From Icerya purchasi (taxonomy: Eukaryota; Arthropoda; Insecta; Hemiptera; Monophlebidae), in NCBI GenBank assembly GCA_039619475.1, contig CM077115.1:41230944-41294943 (forward strand): 64,000 bases of DNA. Reading direction: 5' to 3'. The number at the start of each line of letters is the position of its first letter. Within the stretch, counting starts at the first letter, position 1. Under the pieces are notes generated by a model. It ran no database searches. It was not told where the DNA came from and saw only the letters and a program-made list of their open reading frames with translations. Position numbers and translations under genes: made by a program. Shown in pieces: positions 59,148 through 64,000 of this stretch.

Positions 59148-59280
59148 TGCGCAAGCGCAACCAAGCCCGTCGCAACGCGAGGAATCGCCCGTTAATATTT
59201 ATACACGTGAATTTTCATCTCTCAGGCCATGCGAGTCTTCAAAGCGACATCCAGAAGATTTTCTCCAGTTACCACTATAG
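59148..59280 (+). promoter_or_regulatory. CpG-rich promoter-like segment with NRF-1-like site and candidate non-coding exon
   Basis: TGCGCAAGCGCA (59148-59159) is one mismatch from the NRF-1 consensus. A CCAAT-type ATTGG lies 8 bp upstream. The following 120 bp ends in CTATAG|GTAAGC, a good splice donor with the edge at 59280. An acceptor-like CGCAG ends at 59761 in front of UGT E. Splicing 59280 to 59762 would give E a 5' leader without any ATG. This is a motif-based inference. Confidence 0.35.
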
Positions 59281-59567
59281 GTAAGCCCCGTAATTCGTTG
59301 CTAACCAGCGCGCATTAATTTGGTCGCCGCGTTCGTTAGGCGGCGTACGTAACATCAGCAAGACCAGCAGCCAATCCTGTTTCATTCGGCTCGAAAATAC
59401 CGCATATTCTAGTCGTTCGGTCTCTGCAGAAGACGTTCCCTCGGCATTCAACTTAAAATCGCTCAGCATTGGTTCCTGTTGGGCATCAACATCGCTGCTG
59501 CAGAGATTCACCTTACTCGCCTCCTCACATACATCGCCATCAATGGCGGTAGCAAAACGAAGTTATA
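59275..59567 (-). CDS. Unassigned minus-strand ORF, GC-richer than its surroundings
   Basis: Open for 95 codons after a stop at about 59567, with 'DGDVCEEASKVNLCSSDVD', 'FKLNAEGTSSAETERLEY' and 'MKQDWLLVLLMLRTPP' before a stop at 59275. Codon composition is protein-like, without repeats. No clear ATG with context (the listed start is not ATG), and no family recognised. It could be an exon relic or a fragment of a mobile element between UGT D and E. Confidence 0.25.
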
Positions 59568-59614
59568 TTTTTATTTTTAGGCGCAAAGATGTTTCTGCGA
59601 ACTATGGAATATAT

Positions 59615-59989
59615 TTATTTTTCGACGGTGGCGCTCTTGCTGAGAAACTTCTAGTTTCTATGTATTAACTATACAGGAAAAAAAGTTCGACATTCTGTAT
59701 TGAAGAAGTTGGTATTTTTAATATGGTGCTACAATCTCACAATACTTTCTTTATATCGCAGGCTAGATAAGATAGTTTCGCACAAAAACGACCATTATAA
59801 CAAGTTAGCAATAAATAACATCGGTTCGGTATTGAAAATTATAAGTAGGCGTCCCGAAGTTAGTTATTATCATATTTTAGTGCGACATCGCATAAACGCG
59901 CCTCGTACGGTACCAGCTTGATAATTCAGTCGCAGGCATTACCTAAGCAATTCCAGTAGGTTACAGTTTAGTGCGACGCGTAATTAAAA
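59615..59989 (+). promoter_or_regulatory. Conserved upstream block of UGT E
   Basis: Shares the CGACGGTGGCGCT box (59623-59635), acceptor-like ATATCGCAG (edge 59761, 228 nt before the ATG) and the initiator position (TTTAGTG, A at 59970, 20 nt before the ATG) with B and D. No ATG occurs between the acceptor-like site and the start codon. Homology with D begins abruptly at about 59615. Confidence 0.6.
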
Positions 59990-60823
59990 ATGAACATTAT
60001 TTTATTATTATCGATAGCGTTTTTGGCGTCTGTATCGATAGCAGCGTCGTTCGACATTTTAGCGCTTTTTCCGTATACCAGCAAAAGTCATTACGACACC
60101 GTCGAGCCTCTGCTAATCAAACTAGCCAGACGGGGACACAGTTTGACCGTCTATACTCTGTTTCCAAAAAAAATCCTTGACAGCATTTCGAATTACCGCG
60201 AATTTGACATATCGAAATGTTTTATGCGGGACCGAATCGAGCCGACAATTCAAAATATGCATATAGTAGTTTCCTATATGCATATGTCTAAATCTTTCCT
60301 GTACCGGCTGGGTTCCACTTACGAAGAAATATCGACGTGTGAACCGCTAATGAATTTGCTTTATCAGTCCGACAAGAAGTACCATCTGTTGCTGACGGAA
60401 ACGTTCAATTCTGACATTTTCCTCATTTACGCGTATAAATTTAGGATTCCGTTCGCTACGCTAATACCGAATGTCATGTTCCCGTGGCTAAGTGATCGAC
60501 TGGGCAACCCGGCCAACCCTAGCTGCATTCCGCACTCAATTATGGGCTACCGTTCCAATATGGATTTCCTTCAACGTATCCATAACACTTACGCCTATTT
60601 GTTATTGCAAGTAATGTACCAATTCTTCATCAACGTAAGAGACAACACCATAGCTCGGAAATTATTGAGACCGGACGTTCCATCGTTGGAAGACCTCGTT
60701 AAAAATACTAGCCTACTATTTAGCTGTGGTCATCATAGCGTAAATTACATACATCCCCTGGTACCAGCTGCTGTTCGGATTTCTGGAATCAATATTCTAT
60801 CGGATAGTAAGCCATTGTCAAAG
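59990..60823 (+). CDS. UDP-glycosyltransferase first coding exon, copy E (N-terminal domain)
   Basis: 278 residues, the closest relative of D. Signal peptide 1-18, 'FPYTSKSHY' (His34), 'LARRGHSLTVYTLFPKK', 'YHLLLTETFNSD' (Glu137), 'PNVMFPWLSDRLGNPANP', 'ARKLLRPDVPSLEDL', 'KNTSLLFSCGHHSVN', ending 'DSKPLSK', where the others have PLPK. The exon edge is at 60823 in phase 0 with GTATGT. Like the other copies it supplies only the acceptor-binding half. It is the last first exon before the right edge, so shared downstream exons, if any, lie beyond the I-type LINE at 62217. Confidence 0.92.
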
Positions 60824-62216
60824 GTATGTGAGCTATTACAATTTCCTTCGATTATGTCGATAATTCCGGTTTTAATGATACACGTTAAGCATTCTTTAAA
60901 AAGAAGTGTGAATTGAGTTCCGTTAAAAATTTAAATTGGTTGCTAATTGGCAGCCAGTGTTCATTGTAAAAAACGTTCTGAGATATTTTTTTTGTTCGAG
61001 AGAAATTTGAGAGGCTCACTATGAAAAATTCAATTTTTCTTTTTAATTTGTCAGCTCAGTATTATAGACTGTGTCGCTAAATTATTTAGGCGTTTCAAAT
61101 AAAACTACGAACAAAATTTTTTTTTGATTTCCGTTTTAAAATCAAAATTTCCTTTTCTGTAAAACACGGAAGGACCGAAACCGCTACCGATCCAAAACTT
61201 TGATCAGAAACTAAATTTGTTTTTCAAAATTTTCTAAAAATACCACCTGAAAATGTCGTCGGAAAGCTGGAACATCCGCTATCTCCCTTTAAGTGTTTCT
61301 TTGTACGCATTTTAATTAAAGTACAAAATAAATAAAATCATATTTACAACTGTGGAATAGGGAGTATGTGAATTTATGGGTGAATGAAAACTCGTGATCA
61401 GTAATGAGCAACGTGTCTTCAACAAGCGGAGAAAGACTCTCCGTGATTGGCGTATAGACAAGAAATGTTCATTTGTAGGCTGGAATTTATCTGATGCCGT
61501 ATCTAGAAACGTGTAAAATAAATATAAAACGTTGGAAGAAGCAACGCAACATCATAAAATCGCGACATAATTTGTACAGTAATGTTTTCCTCTTTGTTTT
61601 TCGCTCGTGTATGGCATTGTTTCCATGGTTGACGCAACCATACATGTTTATCCTTCTAAGATGGTTGCAAATACATGCACCTATAACCATCATCCTGTTT
61701 CAAGCTTTAAATTTTCATCCAGGAAAAGCTTCAATACTCCTTCATATTAATGGATATTATACTTTGGTATATTAGTTGGTTGCATTCATTTTTATATTGC
61801 ACCATGTCGAAAGCGTGAGTCATCTCTTGTATAGAGCAACATTAATATCGGTGTAGCTTCACCGTTAATGAGTTTTCTCTAGCGTGTGTCAGCTCAGTAT
61901 ACTGCGTACTCCGGCATTTGTTAGACTCATGTCAGTCATATACCCAAAACGGGTTCTTTCATTTAACACAACATTATTAACGTCGTGATGTTAGTAGATC
62001 GCATATTGGTAGAATATTAATAATCGTCGTTGTCTAGTAGGAAAAAGTTCATTTTCAAAAAATTCACGATAGAGAGTGATCTGGATCGTGTCTCCAGTCA
62101 ATCGATAGCCGGTGGCGATCCGATGTAAATTCTCAAAATTGGCACATATTTCGAATTTCAATAAGACATTGCTTTTTCGTTGGTTAAAAAAAAAACAAAC
62201 AATAACATCTCCGGAA
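60824..62216. other. Downstream flank of UGT E, then non-coding DNA
   Basis: 60840-61370 is homologous to the flanks of C and D, including AACATCCGCTATCTCCC and TTTGTACGCATTTTAATTAAA. From 61370 to 62216 I see no gene; the 93-codon ORF at 61494-61775 has no recognisable content. Confidence 0.5.
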
Positions 62217-64000
62217 TTTTTTTTTTTTTTTTTTTTTTTTTATTAAAATTTTCAAACCGTGGTTAGACCCCGGGCCGTGTATAATATCTAGACTATTACG
62301 GCCCGAGAGTCTCCGGTTACAGGAATGCCCCTATTCCATTGTCCCTGACGAACTGGAAGACTGCACTTTGGTTCGCTTCTGAGTTTGAGAGAACATGGCT
62401 GAGGTTATCAAATCCGTGTCTCGTTCTGGAGGATTGGAATGCAGGGCAGTTTATGAGAATGTGCTCAACCGCCGGTGGCTCTTGTGCGCGACAGAAAGGA
62501 CACGTGGTTGGAGGGTGAGCGCCTTCCAACAGGTAGTCGTGGGATAGTCGCGTGTGGCCCAGGCGTAAACGGTTGAGCGCGCGATGATAAACTCGTAAGG
62601 TCCCCTGGGGGGGGCCACCATGGCTCTACGGATTTCTTTATATTCTGGAGGTGGGATGGGGTGGAGATGTGTTCTTGTTTCCACTGTTCCATTATTTGTA
62701 TTTTTACAGCTTCTGATATTTGAGAGGGCCCAAGTATGCTTTGCGGACTGGGAGCTGTAATGGTTGATTGAGCTGCTGTGTTAACCCTTTCATTTCCTGG
62801 GATTCCCGCGTGACTTGGGACCCACAACACTACTAGCTTATATCCCTTCGATTGTAGCCCCATGATGGGTGCCAAGACGTGGTTTATTAACCCCCTCCCC
62901 GGGGCTCCCCCTCCTAACATCTTAGCCGCCACTAATGAATCTGTTATCAATAGGATGTCATGAATTGGCTCTGTGGACGCCAGGATCATTTCCAGACATA
63001 AGCGTATTGCATATAATTCGGCATCTAGGATTGAGCAGTAATCGTTCAGACGGATGGTTGTCATTGCTCCCTTCACTTCGAAAGCGCACGCAGTTGGTGA
63101 CATCCCCTCGACGGGTGCTGCTTTGGCCCCATCTGTATAACATTGGATAGCGTTGCTGTACTGTCTTATTGTTTCGCACGCGTCTTGAGTAAGTTGCTCT
63201 GACATGCCGTAGGACTTATACTTTTGCAGAACCGATAGGTTAACTGCTACAGGCTCAAGTTGCCACAGATGTAACGAGCCAGTAGCTGCTGCCTGGCACT
63301 CTGTGGAGTCGTTGACATTGACATTCTGAAGTAGCTTGGTGAGAATTGGTAGTGGATCGTTAGTGAACGCTGCGAGTAAGGGGGTTTCGGGATGGATATA
63401 AGGCAGCTTTAGGAATGGAATATTGCACCGCAGGGTATGCAGGGAGCGATAGAATTTCAGCGGGGGAGAGCCCGTTAGTGCACAGATACTCCTACACGGT
63501 GTTGTATAATGGGCTCCGGTGATGATTCGTAGTGCAGAGTGGTGAATTGCGTCCAGTTTTTTCAGGTTACTTAGAGACGCTGAGGAGTACACCTGGCAGC
63601 CATAATTTATTTTACTTAGGATCAAGGCTTTGTAAACATTAGAGATTAATTTGGGATGAATATTGAGTTGGGGATTGGAGAGGTATCGGATTATTGACAG
63701 TAACTTTATACATTCGGATTTTAGCTTATTAATGTGTAGGCGCCAAGTTAATCTGCTATCAAACTCCAGGCCTAGGAACCTGGCTGAAATACAGTTCGGA
63801 ATTATGGTGTTGTTTATTTGGAAAGGGCATCCTGTTGGTCACAGGCCGTCCCCTATAGAAATCGACACATACCGTCTTTGCGGAGGAAAAGTTTAGACCA
63901 TTGACTTCTGACCATTTTTGGAGTTTGGAGATAGTTTTCTGAAGGATTGTGTGAGATATGTGTGGATCACGAGACGCTAGGGAAATGCTAAGGTCGTCAA
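62217..64000 (-). mobile_element. I-type LINE: RT end, RNase H and CCHC tail (runs off right edge)
   Basis: Reads right to left. The end of the YADD box ('DDLSISLAS') is at the window edge. RT thumb sequence follows ('FLGLEFDSRLTWRLHINKL', 'LILSKINYGCQVY'), then a 386-codon ORF (63625-62465) with an RNase H domain: 'CYTDGAK', 'LDAELYAIRLCLE', 'LLITDSLVAAK' and 'WVPSHAGIPGNERVNTAAQ'. The last block usually has Asp after 'ERV' or 'ERA'; Asn is present, so the fourth catalytic residue is lost. A frameshift near 62500 moves the C-terminal zinc-knuckle-like 'CPFCRAQEPPAVEHILINC' into another frame (62529-62317). The 3' untranslated region has a hairpin GGGCCGT...ACGGCCC (62272-62307) and a poly(A) (T-run 62217-62241). 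There is also a frame break in the RT near 63840. Confidence 0.88.

Noticed and set aside
61494..61775. 93-codon plus-strand ORF
   Set aside because: The antisense strand is open as well, residue composition reflects AT bias, and no domain or splice context is seen.

Overview
The window reads as a stretch of insect nuclear DNA. Base composition is AT-rich, with long intron-like or intergenic deserts, many simple repeats, several clades of LINE and DNA-transposon relics, and cellular coding sequence that belongs almost entirely to one family, the UDP-glycosyltransferases (UGTs). The UGT style (secretory signal peptide, a 'K-S-H' catalytic histidine block, 'RGH-x-x-TVY', 'N-T-S-L' near the exon end) is of insect type. 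Hemiptera is my best guess, but that is inference.

Cellular genes. Five copies of the UGT first exon are recognisable on the + strand, four intact and one broken, plus a sixth barely visible stub. They are A (17224-18072), B (37791-38618), psi-C (42025-42701), stub psi-F (about 55505-55650), D (57134-57967) and E (59990-60823). Each intact one encodes about 276-283 residues, that is signal peptide plus N-terminal aglycone-binding domain. Each stops in the same codon phase (phase 0) at a 'PLPK/PLPR/PLSK' edge followed by GTACGT or GTATGT. I find no UGT C-terminal exon (UDP-sugar site, membrane anchor) after any of them. B, psi-C, D and E are tandem duplicates that also share 370-590 bp of upstream sequence, including an initiator-like element exactly 20 nt before every ATG, and share downstream flanks. 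The simplest model is an array of variable first exons feeding shared constant exons to the right of the window, as in the mammalian UGT1A locus. The alternative is a set of genes truncated by duplication. A is more divergent and GC-richer and may belong to another gene.

Mobile DNA. 1-4605: two related minus-strand LINEs, the second ending at an (AAT)n tract. 5497-6162: a clean hAT-type MITE with an 8-bp target duplication. 8390-9710: a decayed LINE holding a 105-bp palindrome. 14786-14990: a tRNA-derived SINE. 16123-16601: a MITE upstream of UGT A. 19586-19737: a 152-bp insertion with a hammerhead-ribozyme core between 14-bp direct repeats. 23001-24620: a Mutator-like transposon relic. 25306-28060: (TA)n-bounded repeats and an RTE-like LINE with an 11-bp target duplication. 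30679-31014: a second hAT-like MITE candidate. 36050-36960: a jockey-like relic. 38686-41455, 43016-48779 and 51539-54385: three members of one LINE family with a conserved 3' hairpin; two of them sit in UGT duplication units, and the third carries a 1.67-kb DNA transposon. 54405-55140: another LINE 3' end. 62217-64000: an I-type LINE with an RNase H domain, running off the right edge.

How it fits together. The right half is a UGT birth-and-death array that has been expanded by tandem duplication and cut up by retrotransposon insertions. Because the units are paralogous, each serves as the empty-site reference for insertions in the others, so several insertion boundaries can be placed by eye.
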